The notes: generated by a model not told the origin, from the letters alone. A stretch of 64,000 nt of DNA from an uncultured Tateyamaria sp. (GCF_947503705.1 NZ_CANNES010000001.1:372001-436000); one strand, 5' to 3'. Positions 36,657-45,810 are shown, counted from the first letter of the stretch. Program-made: numbers and translations.

Positions 36657-37499
36657 ATGAAAGACGACCGCCAGAGCCCGTTCCGGGACGCCCACACCGA
36701 CCGCGCCGCCGCCGAAGGTGTGCCTGACACACCCCAAACCCGGTCACCTGCCTATGCGTTGGCATTTGCGGATGAGGAGTTCATGTGCCGGGATGAGTTG
36801 CGCCCGGTCCGGTTGCAACTGGAACTGCTCAAGCCCGAACTGATGATGAATGAAGCGGGCATTTCCTCGACCATCGTGCTCTTTGGCGGGGCGCGTATTC
36901 CCGATCCGGTCAACAAGGACAAGGCCCGGACCAAGACGCTTTCGGACCTGTCACATTTCTATGACGAGGCGCGGGAATTTTCGCGGCTGATGACCGAGAA
37001 ATCCAATGCCAGTGGCGGCACAGAGAACGTTGTGGTTACGGGCGGTGGCCCAGGAGTGATGGAAGCGGGCAACCGTGGGGCTGTTGACGCGTCTGGCGCC
37101 TCAATCGGTCTGAATATCGTACTACCCTTTGAACAGGCTCCGAACGCCTATGTGACGCCGGACCTGTGTTTCAACTTCCACTATTTCGCGATCCGCAAGA
37201 TGCACTTCCTGATGCGCGCGCGGGCCATCTGTGTGTTTCCCGGCGGCTTTGGCACGCTGGACGAGCTTTTCGAGGCACTAACCCTGATCCAGACGGGGCG
37301 AATGCAGCGGGTGCCTTTCCTCCTCTTTGGGCGGGCGTTCTGGGAAAGCATCATCAACTGGGATGCTCTGGCGGATGCGGGCACGATCTCGGAACGTGAT
37401 CTCGACCTTTTCCGCTTTGTCGAAACGGCCCAGGAGGCGGTGGACCTGATCGAAAACTGGGGTCCGGCCGAGGCGCGGACCGAAGTACCGGGCCGCTAG
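36657..37499 (+). CDS. LOG family protein (TIGR00730 Rossmann-fold)
   Basis: The 280-residue protein has the LOG motifs VVTGGGPGVMEAGNRGAVDA and CVFPGGFGTLDELFEALTLI (PGGxGTxxE). These mark the cytokinin riboside 5'-monophosphate phosphoribohydrolase family. An extended N-terminus of about 75 residues distinguishes it from the short LOG enzymes. It probably hydrolyses nucleoside 5'-monophosphates; the physiological substrate is unknown. It overlaps the convergent cytochrome gene stop by 4 bases. Confidence 0.88.
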   Translation: MKDDRQSPFRDAHTDRAAAEGVPDTPQTRSPAYALAFADEEFMCRDELRPVRLQLELLKPELMMNEAGISSTIVLFGGARIPDPVNKDKARTKTLSDLSHFYDEAREFSRLMTEKSNASGGTENVVVTGGGPGVMEAGNRGAVDASGASIGLNIVLPFEQAPNAYVTPDLCFNFHYFAIRKMHFLMRARAICVFPGGFGTLDELFEALTLIQTGRMQRVPFLLFGRAFWESIINWDALADAGTISERDLDLFRFVETAQEAVDLIENWGPAEARTEVPGR

Positions 37500-37894
37500 C
37501 GCTGGAGCCCTTCGAGGTAGATCGCCAGATCAATCAAAGCGCGCGGGGTTGCAAGTGTCTCGCCGCTTTGGGTCACCCAATCCTCGACCGGGCCATCCAA
37601 CAGCGGTCCAAATTCCGGCATGCCCCCAATCTGATAGCGACCCGGATAGCCATAGACCTGCGCCATCACATCATCGATGGGATAGACCCCACCATTGTTC
37701 CGCGCCAACAGCGTCAGATCAGCAGGCGCCACGCTAAGATCAGACGCCAGAGGGCCATCACCGCGCCCCTTTGCGCCATGGCAAACCGCGCATTGCTCGC
37801 TGAAAAAAAGTGCGCCGGGAAGTTCCGGTTCGGCGGTTGCACAGGCCGCTCCTGACAAGGCAGTTGCAGACATTAGGGCAAAGGTACGGATCAT
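37496..37894 (-). CDS. Small c-type cytochrome
   Basis: The 132-residue exported protein has a signal segment, the haem-binding motif CAVCH (C35, C38, H39) and a later IGGMPEFG that likely supplies the axial methionine. It is a class I cytochrome c domain of about 100 residues, suited to periplasmic electron transfer. C18 lies in a weak lipobox-like context (SGAAC), so membrane anchoring is possible but not convincing. No dedicated redox partner is adjacent. Confidence 0.88.
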   Translation of the reverse strand: MIRTFALMSATALSGAACATAEPELPGALFFSEQCAVCHGAKGRGDGPLASDLSVAPADLTLLARNNGGVYPIDDVMAQVYGYPGRYQIGGMPEFGPLLDGPVEDWVTQSGETLATPRALIDLAIYLEGLQR

Positions 37895-37976
37895 CTTGGG
37901 CCTCCTGAGGCAAGTTCACCTGCGATATTGCGTGGCGCTGCAATGGATGTCGTTGATCTTGGTCAAAAGGAGGGGG

Positions 37977-38669
37977 CTATCTGGTAAGCGCAGCCGCCAA
38001 CCGAGCCGCCCATGCGTCATAGACTTGTGGGCCAGGATGAAACCCGTCAGAGGCCATCATCGACACATCCATCGGAAAATCGAGTGGGACATGGGTCACG
38101 TTCCCCCAGGCATCCGCCAATTCCCGCAAACGTCGGTCAAAGCGATCAGCGCGCCGGCCCAGAACAGTACGCAATGGGCGTGGCAATAACGGAAAGTGCC
38201 CCATCGGAGGCAAGCCGGAGACGCAGATTCGCATTATGCCAAAACGAGTTTCCAGGGTGTTGAGGATTGCCGCGTAGTTTTTGCACCAGACATGCTCTGA
38301 CACGCCATTCTTGGTGTCGTTCACGCCCAGCGCAACAACGGCCATGTCGAACCGGTCCTCCGGCAGGTCGGCCAACATCGCCAGGGCCGTCGCCGTTGTC
38401 GCCCCGGATTTGGCAACCAATGTCCAGGATACGGCGCGGTCGTGGGACAGATGTGCTGCCAACCGGCCGGCCAAGGCATCACGCTGATGAAGCACTCCAA
38501 CCCCCGCCGCAGATGAATCGCCCAATATCAGCAGGCGCAAGGGCGAGCCGCCGCCTGCAGCTCCAATGCGCTCGCCCTCTGCCTCGGGCAAACGTTGGGC
38601 GCGGGCGACGACCCATACCCCCTGCACCAGCAAGAGAGGCGTCACAAGAAGGGTCAGAATCCGCCTCAT
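37977..38669 (-). CDS. SGNH/GDSL family hydrolase
   Basis: The 230-residue protein has an N-terminal hydrophobic segment (MRRILTLLVTPLLLVQGVWV), probably a signal or anchor. It carries the SGNH blocks: LLILGDSSAAGVGV (nucleophile Ser), VVALGVNDTKNGV (Asn) and MASDGFHPGPQVY (Asp/His). It is likely an extracytoplasmic esterase or lipase; the substrate is not evident. Confidence 0.88.
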   Translation of the reverse strand: MRRILTLLVTPLLLVQGVWVVARAQRLPEAEGERIGAAGGGSPLRLLILGDSSAAGVGVLHQRDALAGRLAAHLSHDRAVSWTLVAKSGATTATALAMLADLPEDRFDMAVVALGVNDTKNGVSEHVWCKNYAAILNTLETRFGIMRICVSGLPPMGHFPLLPRPLRTVLGRRADRFDRRLRELADAWGNVTHVPLDFPMDVSMMASDGFHPGPQVYDAWAARLAAALTR

Positions 38670-38713
38670 GTTTGCGCTTGCGGTCCGGTATGCGCGCTTG
38701 GGTCAGAGATCGG

Positions 38714-39430
38714 TCACTCGTCCTTTTTCTCGCCGGGCGTGATCTTGATCCCCTTTTCGGCGGCCTTCCTCTTCATCCGCTCGTTGTTTTCCTTCATAGC
38801 CTCTTCGAGCTTTTTGTCGAAGTCTTCCAAGGCGGCCGTGGCTGTTGCGGAATGCTCCGTCGCGGTGCCCCAAAGGATGCCGTCGACGGGCACCTGGTGC
38901 ATTGGACCGCAGATGCCAGTCTTTCGGGTCGAGAGTGTGTATTGGCGCGGTATTGTGACGATGGCGTAACCTGCGGCATGCGCACCGGACAGGCGCACCA
39001 TGAACTTGACGGGGAACTGCCGCATCGACACGACAAAGCTGTACTTGCGCTTCCACTTGTCACGGTATGGATTCATGTTGGCTTCGATCACCACCGGGCC
39101 GATGGCTTTGAGGATTGCGGCAACAAGCTCTTTGGGCTTCATCCCCGCTTTCTTGCACAGCGCATCGCGGTTTTTCTTGGACGCGCCTTTGTCCAGCTCG
39201 GGTTCTTCTTTGCCTTTTTTCACAACGGAAAAGTACACCGACGGCTGCGTCTCTATGCGCAGCCAACCGTCCGCATCGCTGGCGGTATGAGTGCTGCAAT
39301 TGTATGAATAGATATCGGTCGCTCGCATTTGTTGCGTGCTGATATATTCATAGAGGTTCCCCAGTTTGTCGCCGCCAAACATAGGGTCCAGATCAAAGTC
39401 CTGCTGTCCAATTTGCAATTTCAACGTCAA
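38714..39430 (-). CDS. Uncharacterised protein A of a three-gene unknown locus
   Basis: The 238-residue protein has no family I recognise. The N-terminus (MTLKLQIGQQDFDLDPMFGG) is followed by a beta-rich middle (YSFVVSMRQFPVKFMVRLSG, AGYAIVTIPRQYTL) with cysteines near residues 45, 91 and 175. A charged helical tail follows (LEDFDKKLEEAMKENNERMK). The first start is TTG at 39430; a second TTG two codons later is better spaced from AGGAG. No signal peptide is visible. Its domain order resembles that of the 292-residue protein at 39828-40706. Confidence 0.7.
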   Translation of the reverse strand: MTLKLQIGQQDFDLDPMFGGDKLGNLYEYISTQQMRATDIYSYNCSTHTASDADGWLRIETQPSVYFSVVKKGKEEPELDKGASKKNRDALCKKAGMKPKELVAAILKAIGPVVIEANMNPYRDKWKRKYSFVVSMRQFPVKFMVRLSGAHAAGYAIVTIPRQYTLSTRKTGICGPMHQVPVDGILWGTATEHSATATAALEDFDKKLEEAMKENNERMKRKAAEKGIKITPGEKKDE

Positions 39431-39483
39431 ATCTCCTGCGGTGAATAACCCACAGTATGACGCAAGATCGAATTTTGAAAAGC

Positions 39484-39696
39484 TCAGGCTGCCAGGTTGG
39501 ACGGCAAGGCACAGACCGGAACGTGATGGGGCAAGGTTTCGACAACATCACCTGCATCGGTTTCACGGATTGCATAGCCATAGCCTGCCAAGCGGTGCAT
39601 CCATTCGCGACGCGACAGCGCCTTGCTGCGTTCACGGGTTACAAGGTCCAGCACTTGGGCCTCAATGAAGCGGTCGTTGTTAAAGATAATCGACAT
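39484..39696 (-). CDS. Uncharacterised 70-residue protein of the unknown locus
   Basis: The ATG at 39696 has a GGAG site 7 bases upstream; the protein is MSIIFNNDRFIEAQVLDLVT, then RERSKALSRREWMHRLAGYG and a short beta/tail region. It is a basic helical mini-protein with no recognisable family. It lies between the two larger unknown genes on the same strand (about 130 bases from the upstream gene and 53 from the downstream start), so co-transcription is likely. Confidence 0.7.
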   Translation of the reverse strand: MSIIFNNDRFIEAQVLDLVTRERSKALSRREWMHRLAGYGYAIRETDAGDVVETLPHHVPVCALPSNLAA

Positions 39697-39827
39697 GGGT
39701 TTTCTCCAGTTTCCGTATTTCCCTGAAGATGACCCTGCCCACGGACCAAGGCCGCATTGGTGCGCAAACGGGAAAAGATTGTGACCATTTCGAGAACAGT
39801 CATGATAATTTCCATCTATTGGTGAAC

Positions 39828-40706
39828 TTACTCGCGCTTTTGCTTTGGATAATCCTTGAGGCGGTCCTTGATCTGCTTCAGGCGCTGACGCGCTTTGTTC
39901 AGCTTCTCTTCGGCCTCGATCAGGTCCGGTTCCAGCATTTCGAAGGTCATCGCATCCTTGCCCGCGCGTTCGCGCAGGTAGTCGCGAATAACCTTGCGCT
40001 CTTTGACCCGCCCCGACTGAACGGCTCGCTCTTCCTTTAGCTTGTAACGCAGTTCTGCGCGGGCATCCGCATCGGTCGGGTCCAGGGGCCGCCACATATC
40101 GAACTTGACCTTTTCCGGGGTCACAAGGATCGATATGTCTCGCGTGCAGTCAAAGAATGGAATGGCGTAAAACCGAAGGTCATAGGGAATGGTCAAGAAG
40201 ACTGACCCCGGATTCCCGATCGTCGGCACAGTGATCCGGTACACGAGGAAAGACACCTGCGCGTAGATCTTGAAGGAGATTTTGACGCCAAGCTCCTGTA
40301 AGAAACGTTCGTACGGCACTTTGTGCGTATAGCTGCCAAATCGCGTGTTCTGCCTTGCATCAAAGGCCAGACCGTCGCCATCCCCGGATGCCGCCGCATA
40401 GGCATTGTAAAGCGCCTTGGTGGCGGCCTTGGTCATCTTGCCCTTGGCATTCAGGCCCGCGACGCTCAACTCTTGCGAAACGTTGAAACGACCTTGGGCG
40501 TCGACGGCACCATCAACCCCCTCCAACTCGCTATCAATGCAATCATAGGTCATCACGTGAATGCGGCGCTTGGCATCCATCGCTTTGATCAGGCCATGCT
40601 CATGGTCCGGCAATTTGCTTTTGCCGTTGTTCACCAGCCAGGCGGCCCCGCCCAGATCAAACTCTTCGGCTGTGACCTTCAGATCACCGAATTTCAGCGT
40701 GGTCAT
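39828..40706 (-). CDS. Uncharacterised protein B of a three-gene unknown locus
   Basis: The ATG at 40706 follows GGAGGAGG; the protein has 292 residues. It begins MTTLKFGDLKVTAEEFDLGG, has a beta-rich middle (VKISFKIYAQVSFLVYRITV, SVFLTIPYDLRFYAIPFFDC) and ends in a long charged helix (about 225-292; IEAEEKLNKARQRLKQIKDR), probably a coiled coil. I do not recognise a family. The TLK-FDL opening, beta core and charged tail parallel the 238-residue protein downstream, suggesting related partners. No signal peptide or membrane helix is visible. Confidence 0.72.
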   Translation of the reverse strand: MTTLKFGDLKVTAEEFDLGGAAWLVNNGKSKLPDHEHGLIKAMDAKRRIHVMTYDCIDSELEGVDGAVDAQGRFNVSQELSVAGLNAKGKMTKAATKALYNAYAAASGDGDGLAFDARQNTRFGSYTHKVPYERFLQELGVKISFKIYAQVSFLVYRITVPTIGNPGSVFLTIPYDLRFYAIPFFDCTRDISILVTPEKVKFDMWRPLDPTDADARAELRYKLKEERAVQSGRVKERKVIRDYLRERAGKDAMTFEMLEPDLIEAEEKLNKARQRLKQIKDRLKDYPKQKRE

Positions 40707-40777
40707 GCGCGCGCCTCCTCCGTCAGGAGCAAAGCAAAGCATGGCACCGCGATTCGACCAAAGGAAATTCGGGCGGT

Positions 40778-41953
40778 TTAGCCGAGGCCCGCCTCAGCCG
40801 CGATTTCCTTGCGGGACTTGCGCGCGCGTTCTGTCGCCGACTTCAGCTGACCACAGGCCGCCATGATGTCTTCACCCCGCGGGGTTCGGATCGGGCTGGC
40901 GTAACCGGCATTATAGATGATGTTGGCAAAGGCGCGAATGCGGTTGTTGGAACTGCGGGTATAGGGTGCACCGGGCCATTCGTTGAAGGGGATCAAGTTG
41001 ATCTTGGCCGGGATGCCCTCGATCAGTTTGATCAGACGGTGGGCATCTTCATCACTGTCATTGACCCCGTGCAACATCACGTACTCAAAGGTAATCCGCT
41101 CGGAATTGCGGCCACGCGGATAGGCTTTCAAGGCCTCCAGCAACGCCTCTATGTTCCAGCGCTTGTTGATCGGCACGAGCTTGTCCCGCACCTCGTCCGT
41201 GGTGGCATGGAAGGACACAGCCAACTGACAGCCAATTTCGTTTGCGGTCCGCTCAATCTCCGGCACAACGCCCGAGGTGCTAAGGGTAATGCGGCGACGG
41301 GACAGTTGAATGCCTTCCTCGTCCATGGCGATCTTCATCGCGTCACGCACGTTTTCGAAATTATAGAGCGGCTCGCCCATTCCCATCAGCACGATGTTGG
41401 ACAAAAGGCGCGTCTCGTCCTTGGGCGCGCCGGGCACGGGCCATTCATCCAGATCATCGCGGGCCATCATGACCTGACCGACAATTTCACCCGCGGTCAG
41501 ATTCCGCACCAGTTTCTGCGTACCCGTGTGACAAAACGAACAGGTCAGAGTGCAACCGACTTGGCTCGAAATACAAAGCGTCCCGCGCCCCTCTTCGGGG
41601 ATATAAACCACCTCGACCTCGTGACCGCCCGCAATGCGGACAAGCCATTTGCGGGTGCCATCCTCGCTCACCTGCTTAGACACGACTTCGGGGATTTCGA
41701 TGACAAACTTCTCGGCCAACTCGGCGCGATAGGCCTTGCTAAGGTTGGTCATGACGGCAAAGTCACGTACGCCCCATTGGTAAATCCACTGCCAGATTTG
41801 ACCGACCCGCATCTTGGCCTGCTTTTCCGGCGTGCCACTTGCGATCAAGACTTCGCGCATCGCGTCACGAGTCAGGCCAACAAGGTTCACAGGCCCCTCA
41901 GGCAATTTCCGGGGGATCGTCAAAACATCCTGAGTGATCGGCGCGTCAGCCAT
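40778..41953 (-). CDS. rlmN: Dual-specificity RNA methyltransferase RlmN
   Basis: The 391-residue radical SAM enzyme has the CX3CX2C cluster motif in [40 protein letters not shown] and a C-terminal [13 protein letters not shown] carry the RlmN signature and the second catalytic cysteine. It makes m2A at 23S rRNA A2503 and tRNA A37. The N-terminal RWVYQ-like helix ([20 protein letters not shown]) is present. Confidence 0.96.
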   Translation of the reverse strand: MADAPITQDVLTIPRKLPEGPVNLVGLTRDAMREVLIASGTPEKQAKMRVGQIWQWIYQWGVRDFAVMTNLSKAYRAELAEKFVIEIPEVVSKQVSEDGTRKWLVRIAGGHEVEVVYIPEEGRGTLCISSQVGCTLTCSFCHTGTQKLVRNLTAGEIVGQVMMARDDLDEWPVPGAPKDETRLLSNIVLMGMGEPLYNFENVRDAMKIAMDEEGIQLSRRRITLSTSGVVPEIERTANEIGCQLAVSFHATTDEVRDKLVPINKRWNIEALLEALKAYPRGRNSERITFEYVMLHGVNDSDEDAHRLIKLIEGIPAKINLIPFNEWPGAPYTRSSNNRIRAFANIIYNAGYASPIRTPRGEDIMAACGQLKSATERARKSRKEIAAEAGLG

Positions 41954-42035
41954 GGCAAGGGTCCAGACAAGTAAGGTGATGCGGCTCTATATAGGAAAAG
42001 CCCCGGTGATCAAAAGGATTCGGTCCAAATGAATA

Positions 42036-42059
42036 AGGGGACCGTGCAAACGGCCCCCT
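42036..42059 (-). terminator. Terminator after AhpD-like gene
   Basis: On the minus strand AGGGGGCCG and CGGTCCCCT form a stem around TTTGCA, followed by TATTCATTT. It lies 35 bases past the stop of the carboxymuconolactone decarboxylase-family gene. Confidence 0.65.
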
Positions 42060-42093
42060 CTTGTCTGTTCTAAAAAATCTTGGCCGTCAGAGT

Positions 42094-42660
42094 TTACTCT
42101 GCCGCAACTGCCTTGGGCGCCCAAGCGAACGGAGCAAAGGCCGCATCGGTCGGCGTTTCAAAGATCGAGTTGGTAAAGTTCGACATGACCTTTTGCGCAA
42201 TGATCAGGATCACATCCAGCATGGCGCGCTCGCCGTATCCTGCGGCCTCAAAGGCCGCGATGGCATCCGCACCGGGGCGACCATGGGTTTCGCGCACGGC
42301 GAGGGTAAAGGTACGCAACGCTTCGAGCTTTGCAGGCAAAGGCGTCTCATCGCGCAGCGCATTCACGATGTCCGTGTCAATCTTTTCCATTTTGGCGATG
42401 CCAGTGTGGGCAGGCACACAGTAGTGACAGGCGTTGGCGACATTCACGGTCATCCAGACGACGGTACGCTCTTCGGGGTCAAAGGCTGTGCCTTCGATCG
42501 CCAGACGGTGCAGGTGCTGATACCCTTCCAGCAGGCCAGGGCTTGTCGCCATCACGCCATGCAGGCTGGGCAAACGGCCAAAGGCCTTGATCGATTTTTC
42601 CAGCAAAGGCTTGGACGCTTCGGGGGCGGTGTCGAGAGTATGTACGGTGGTGGTGACCAT
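42094..42660 (-). CDS. Carboxymuconolactone decarboxylase family (AhpD-like) protein
   Basis: The ATG at 42660 has AAAGGA upstream; the protein has 188 residues. It carries a CxxCxxxH redox motif (ANACHYCVPAHTGIAK; C78, C81, H85) inside a helical CMD fold, as in AhpD-type peroxidase partners. It is probably a thiol-dependent peroxidase or related redox enzyme rather than a ring-cleavage decarboxylase. An inverted repeat lies in its promoter region. No regulator gene is adjacent. Confidence 0.86.
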   Translation of the reverse strand: MVTTTVHTLDTAPEASKPLLEKSIKAFGRLPSLHGVMATSPGLLEGYQHLHRLAIEGTAFDPEERTVVWMTVNVANACHYCVPAHTGIAKMEKIDTDIVNALRDETPLPAKLEALRTFTLAVRETHGRPGADAIAAFEAAGYGERAMLDVILIIAQKVMSNFTNSIFETPTDAAFAPFAWAPKAVAAE

Positions 42661-42701
42661 AATGCGTTCCTTTCGGGGTTGGATGGACAACCACCTAATA
42701 C

Positions 42702-42717
42702 GGAACCGATAAGTTCC
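42702..42717 (-). promoter_or_regulatory. Inverted repeat upstream of AhpD-like gene
   Basis: GGAAC-CGATAA-GTTCC lies 42 bases upstream of the AhpD-like start. The size and position fit a dimeric repressor operator. The regulator is not identified. Confidence 0.35.
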
Positions 42718-42795
42718 AAACTGCCCGAAACGCAGACGCGGCCGTGCATCTCTGCACAGCCGCTCTCAGACTTGTGACTTGTGGTGCGCCCGGCG

Positions 42796-43326
42796 TTACC
42801 CGCCGCAACGCCCCTCCGCATCCTCAACCGCAGCCGTAAAGCCAAGCAGCGAGAAGGTATCTTTTGTTGTGGTGCCCCGGCTAGAAATGCCGGTCACCAC
42901 CGCATCTGCGCCGCGCTTCATCGCTGTAACGATCTTGGCATCGTCAGCGACAGTCGCGGGCCAGGCCCATTCGCCGTCGGTAAACAATTCAAATTCGTTG
43001 CCACCGATGTTTATGTTCACCGTTGACCCGGATCGGAACGGATATCCACCGGTAAAGGCAACCTGTCCCTTGGCATCTGCGCTGGGGCGATAAAACACCA
43101 TCAGCAAAATCTGGCCCCGTGTCGCCGCCACAACCCGACCTTCGCGGGTGTTGACGGTTTCCTTGGGCGTGGCCACGCCCCAGCACTCCGTTGGATTATC
43201 CTCTACAAAGACACTCCAATCGGTTTTGGCCGCCACGCGGTTGGTGCTTTGGTCTTGCGCCCATGCGGCGCCTGCCATCAGCGACAATGCGCCAACGCCC
43301 AACGCAATCTTTGACAAAAATCCCAT
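42796..43326 (-). CDS. Invasion-associated locus B (IalB) family protein
   Basis: The ATG at 43326 has GGAGG eight bases upstream; the protein has 176 residues. It has a signal peptide (MGFLSKIALGVGALSLMAGA, cut near AWAQ). A beta-rich IalB domain contains WSVFVEDNPTECWGVATPKE and FELFTDGEWAWPATVADDAK. IalB proteins are periplasmic or surface proteins common in alphaproteobacteria; the function here is unknown. A 5-bp nested hairpin (GCGGC/GTGCA arms) lies at 42738-42763 downstream. Confidence 0.85.
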   Translation of the reverse strand: MGFLSKIALGVGALSLMAGAAWAQDQSTNRVAAKTDWSVFVEDNPTECWGVATPKETVNTREGRVVAATRGQILLMVFYRPSADAKGQVAFTGGYPFRSGSTVNINIGGNEFELFTDGEWAWPATVADDAKIVTAMKRGADAVVTGISSRGTTTKDTFSLLGFTAAVEDAEGRCGG

Positions 43327-43502
43327 CTTTACAGCCTCCAAGCTGTCCAAACCTCAATACCGGAACCGCACTTCAGGCACACCATTTTCGGTGCATTCTC
43401 TTGCAAGCGCGGCATTTCTTCTCGACAAGTGCCACATTAGCGCGAAACGCGCGACGCAGGAAAGCCGAATTGGCGGGTTTTCGCGCAGATGTGAGGAAAA
43501 TC

Positions 43503-44483
43503 ATGACGAATCCGGTTGTCCTGGCCGAAGTTTGGCGCGGTCCCTTTCTGGAAAGCATGCATCACGGTCACGCCGTTGTCTGTGATGACACCGGCCAGAT
43601 CGTCCAAGCCTGGGGCGATCCGGAGGCCGTTGTTTTACCGCGCTCGTCGTCCAAGATGATCCAGGCGCTGCCTTTGATCGAAAGCGGGGCTGCCGCCGCT
43701 CACGGGCTCACGACCGAGCATCTGGCGCTCGCCTGTGCGTCGCACAGTGGGGCTGCGATCCACACCGACCGTGTGCAGGCTTGGCTGAAACACATCGGCA
43801 AGGGCGATCATGATTTTCGCTGTGGACCTCAAATCCCGGACAACACCGAGGCCCGCAATGCCCTGGTCAATACGGACCAAAGCCCCTGCCAGTATCACAA
43901 CAACTGCTCCGGCAAGCATTCCGGCTTTCTGACCCTTGCCAAGCATCTGGGCGCGGGCCCCGACTATATTGACCCGGATCACCCGGTGCAGCAGGCCTGC
44001 CTTGAAGCGTTTGAGCGAACGACGCAGGAAACCTCGCCCGGCTTCGGCATCGACGGCTGTTCGGCCCCCAACTATGCCAGCACCCTGCACGGCATGGCCC
44101 GGGCCATGGCCCATTTCGCCGCCGCCGATGCGGACAGCGCCGAAGGGCAGCTGCGCCATGCCATGGGCTTGCATTCTGATCTGGTTGCAGGCGAGGGTCG
44201 CGCCTGTACCCGCCTGATGCGTGCAATGGACGGCAAGGTGGCGATCAAGACCGGGGCCGAAGGCTTTTTCATCGCCATTCTGCCCGAGCAACGGATGGGC
44301 GTCGCCCTCAAGATCAGCGACGGTGCGACCCGCGCCAGCGAATGCGCCATCGCGCAAATTTTGGTCAAGCTGGGCGCGCTTGATCCCAACCATCCGGAGG
44401 CGCTGGCTTTCACCAACGGTGCAATCAAGAATCGCCGTGATATTGAGACCGGCCACCTGCGCGCCGCACCGGCCTTGCTCTAG
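43503..44483 (+). CDS. Asparaginase, Rhizobium etli AV type (PF06089)
   Basis: The ATG at 43503 has GAGGA upstream; the protein has 326 residues. The serine-lysine pair S48/K51 (LPRSSSKMIQALPL) and the C135/K138 pair (HNNCSGKHSGFL), with C186 in GIDGCSAPN, match the catalytic layout described for the inducible R. etli enzyme. It would hydrolyse asparagine to aspartate and ammonia, probably in the cytoplasm as no signal peptide is seen. The stop codon lies in the family 2 repeat. Confidence 0.88.
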   Translation: MTNPVVLAEVWRGPFLESMHHGHAVVCDDTGQIVQAWGDPEAVVLPRSSSKMIQALPLIESGAAAAHGLTTEHLALACASHSGAAIHTDRVQAWLKHIGKGDHDFRCGPQIPDNTEARNALVNTDQSPCQYHNNCSGKHSGFLTLAKHLGAGPDYIDPDHPVQQACLEAFERTTQETSPGFGIDGCSAPNYASTLHGMARAMAHFAAADADSAEGQLRHAMGLHSDLVAGEGRACTRLMRAMDGKVAIKTGAEGFFIAILPEQRMGVALKISDGATRASECAIAQILVKLGALDPNHPEALAFTNGAIKNRRDIETGHLRAAPALL

Positions 44484-44505
44484 GGCGGATCAAGATCCGC
44501 CTTAC
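44482..44505 (+). repeat. Intergenic palindromic repeat, family 2 copy E
   Basis: AGGGCGGAT and ATCCGCCTT enclose CAAG. The element overlaps the asparaginase stop codon and separates it from the convergent YCII gene. It is related to copies at 22051-22076 and 52470-52491. Confidence 0.55.
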
Positions 44506-44508
44506 AGG

Positions 44509-44823
44509 CTACATTTCAATGACGGGCGCGACCTCGACCGATCCGCTTCCATCCGCGACCATCGGGCAACCCTTGGCCATCTCGCAGGCGGCTTCGGGCG
44601 TATCCGCCTTGACGATCGTGTACCCCGAAATGGGGTTCGAACCGCCGTCCTGCGTCACACCAGCGGCAGTAACAGTCATCGACTGACCCACCGGGTTGCC
44701 GCCATTGACCACGGCTTCGCCCATATCGTCGAACCACTGGCCCCAGGCCGCCATGGCCTTTTCGCCCGCTTCCTGCGTCTCGGGAATAGTGCCCCCGTGA
44801 TAGGCAAACACAAACTCTGGCAT
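44509..44823 (-). CDS. YCII-related protein
   Basis: The ATG at 44823 follows GGGAGGATGAG; the protein has 104 residues. MPEFVFAYHGGTIPETQEAG and GYTIVKADTPEAACEMAKGC match the YCII dimeric ferredoxin-like fold. The family's reaction is mostly unknown. It has no signal peptide and is convergent with asparaginase. Confidence 0.83.
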   Translation of the reverse strand: MPEFVFAYHGGTIPETQEAGEKAMAAWGQWFDDMGEAVVNGGNPVGQSMTVTAAGVTQDGGSNPISGYTIVKADTPEAACEMAKGCPMVADGSGSVEVAPVIEM

Positions 44824-44931
44824 CTCATCCTCCCTGATAAGCGTCCATTGGCAGCCTACCACAGATTGGCGACCGGATGGTCCAAACCTTCTCTGTTCAA
44901 GAAAATCCCTGGGTCTGGGGCAGAGCCACAG

Positions 44932-45810
44932 TTATGCGCCTACAAATTCAGACCGCGCATAGCCTTGCAAAAACAACAGTGCCGTCAGATCGCCAAAGTT
45001 GACACGCACATCGCATTGCGCCGCAACGCTTGGCTTGGCGTGCAGGGCCACACCCATGCCTGCGCGACGCAGCATTCCCAGATCATTCGCCCCATCGCCA
45101 ACGGCCAGAACATCGGCGCCCACAAGACCCAAATGGGCGGTAATCTGGATGAGCGCATCGACCTTGGCCTGCTGCCCCAGGATCGGCATCCCGACCTCTC
45201 CGGTTAAAACCCCATCCGCGACGAGCAATGTATTGGCCCGGTTCTCGTCAAACCCCAATTGCCCCGCGACGGCCGCCGTAAAGGCGGTAAAGCCACCCGA
45301 CACCAGAGCGGCATATGCCCCCGCCGCCTTCATTGTCGCCAGCAAAGCAGGGCCACCCGGCATCAAGGTGATCCGGGTGGCAAGAACATCGCCAATCACG
45401 CTTTCAGGCAGATCGCGCAGCAGACAGACACGCTCGCGAATGGCCGCCTCGAAATCCAACTCGCCGTTCATGGCGCGCGCTGTGATGTCCTTGACCCGGT
45501 CGCCGACGCCCGCCACATCGGCCAGCTCGTCAATGCATTCCTGCTGGATCATGGTGCTGTCCATATCCGCGATCAGCATCCGCTTGCGGCGGCCCTCAGC
45601 GGGTTGGATCACCAGATCGACACCCATCTTTTGCACGTCAGCCCACACGTCCCATTGGTTTGCAGGCAATTGCACCAGCGAAAATTCTGCCGCCTCATCC
45701 GGGGACAGCCATTGGGCGTCGCCCCCACCCCAGGCATTGCGGAGGCTTTCGACCAAGGCACCCTCCAGATTGCGAACGGTTGGATCGGCCAAAAGGGTGC
45801 AAACAAACAT
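44932..45810 (-). CDS. serB: Phosphoserine phosphatase SerB
   Basis: The ATG at 45810 (MFVCTLLADPTVRNLEGALV) follows GGAG and gives 292 residues. An N-terminal ACT-like region precedes the HAD phosphatase domain. KRMLIADMDSTMIQQECIDE holds the DxDST nucleophile, ALVSGGFTAFTAAVAGQLGF follows, and LAVGDGANDLGMLRRAGMGV carries the metal site. It performs the last step of serine synthesis. It is divergent from the arsenic operon. Confidence 0.94.
   Translation of the reverse strand: MFVCTLLADPTVRNLEGALVESLRNAWGGGDAQWLSPDEAAEFSLVQLPANQWDVWADVQKMGVDLVIQPAEGRRKRMLIADMDSTMIQQECIDELADVAGVGDRVKDITARAMNGELDFEAAIRERVCLLRDLPESVIGDVLATRITLMPGGPALLATMKAAGAYAALVSGGFTAFTAAVAGQLGFDENRANTLLVADGVLTGEVGMPILGQQAKVDALIQITAHLGLVGADVLAVGDGANDLGMLRRAGMGVALHAKPSVAAQCDVRVNFGDLTALLFLQGYARSEFVGA

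Noticed and set aside
39697-40095. N-terminal extension of the 70-residue ORF to about 203 residues
   Set aside because: The extension is Arg/Gly-rich, overlaps the 292-residue gene in another frame, and the ATG at 39696 has a good ribosome-binding site.
44870-44931. Degenerate family 1 repeat before serB 3' end
   Set aside because: AAATCCCTGGGTCTGGGGCA is only faintly like the repeat and lacks the GGCCAAAAGAA tail.
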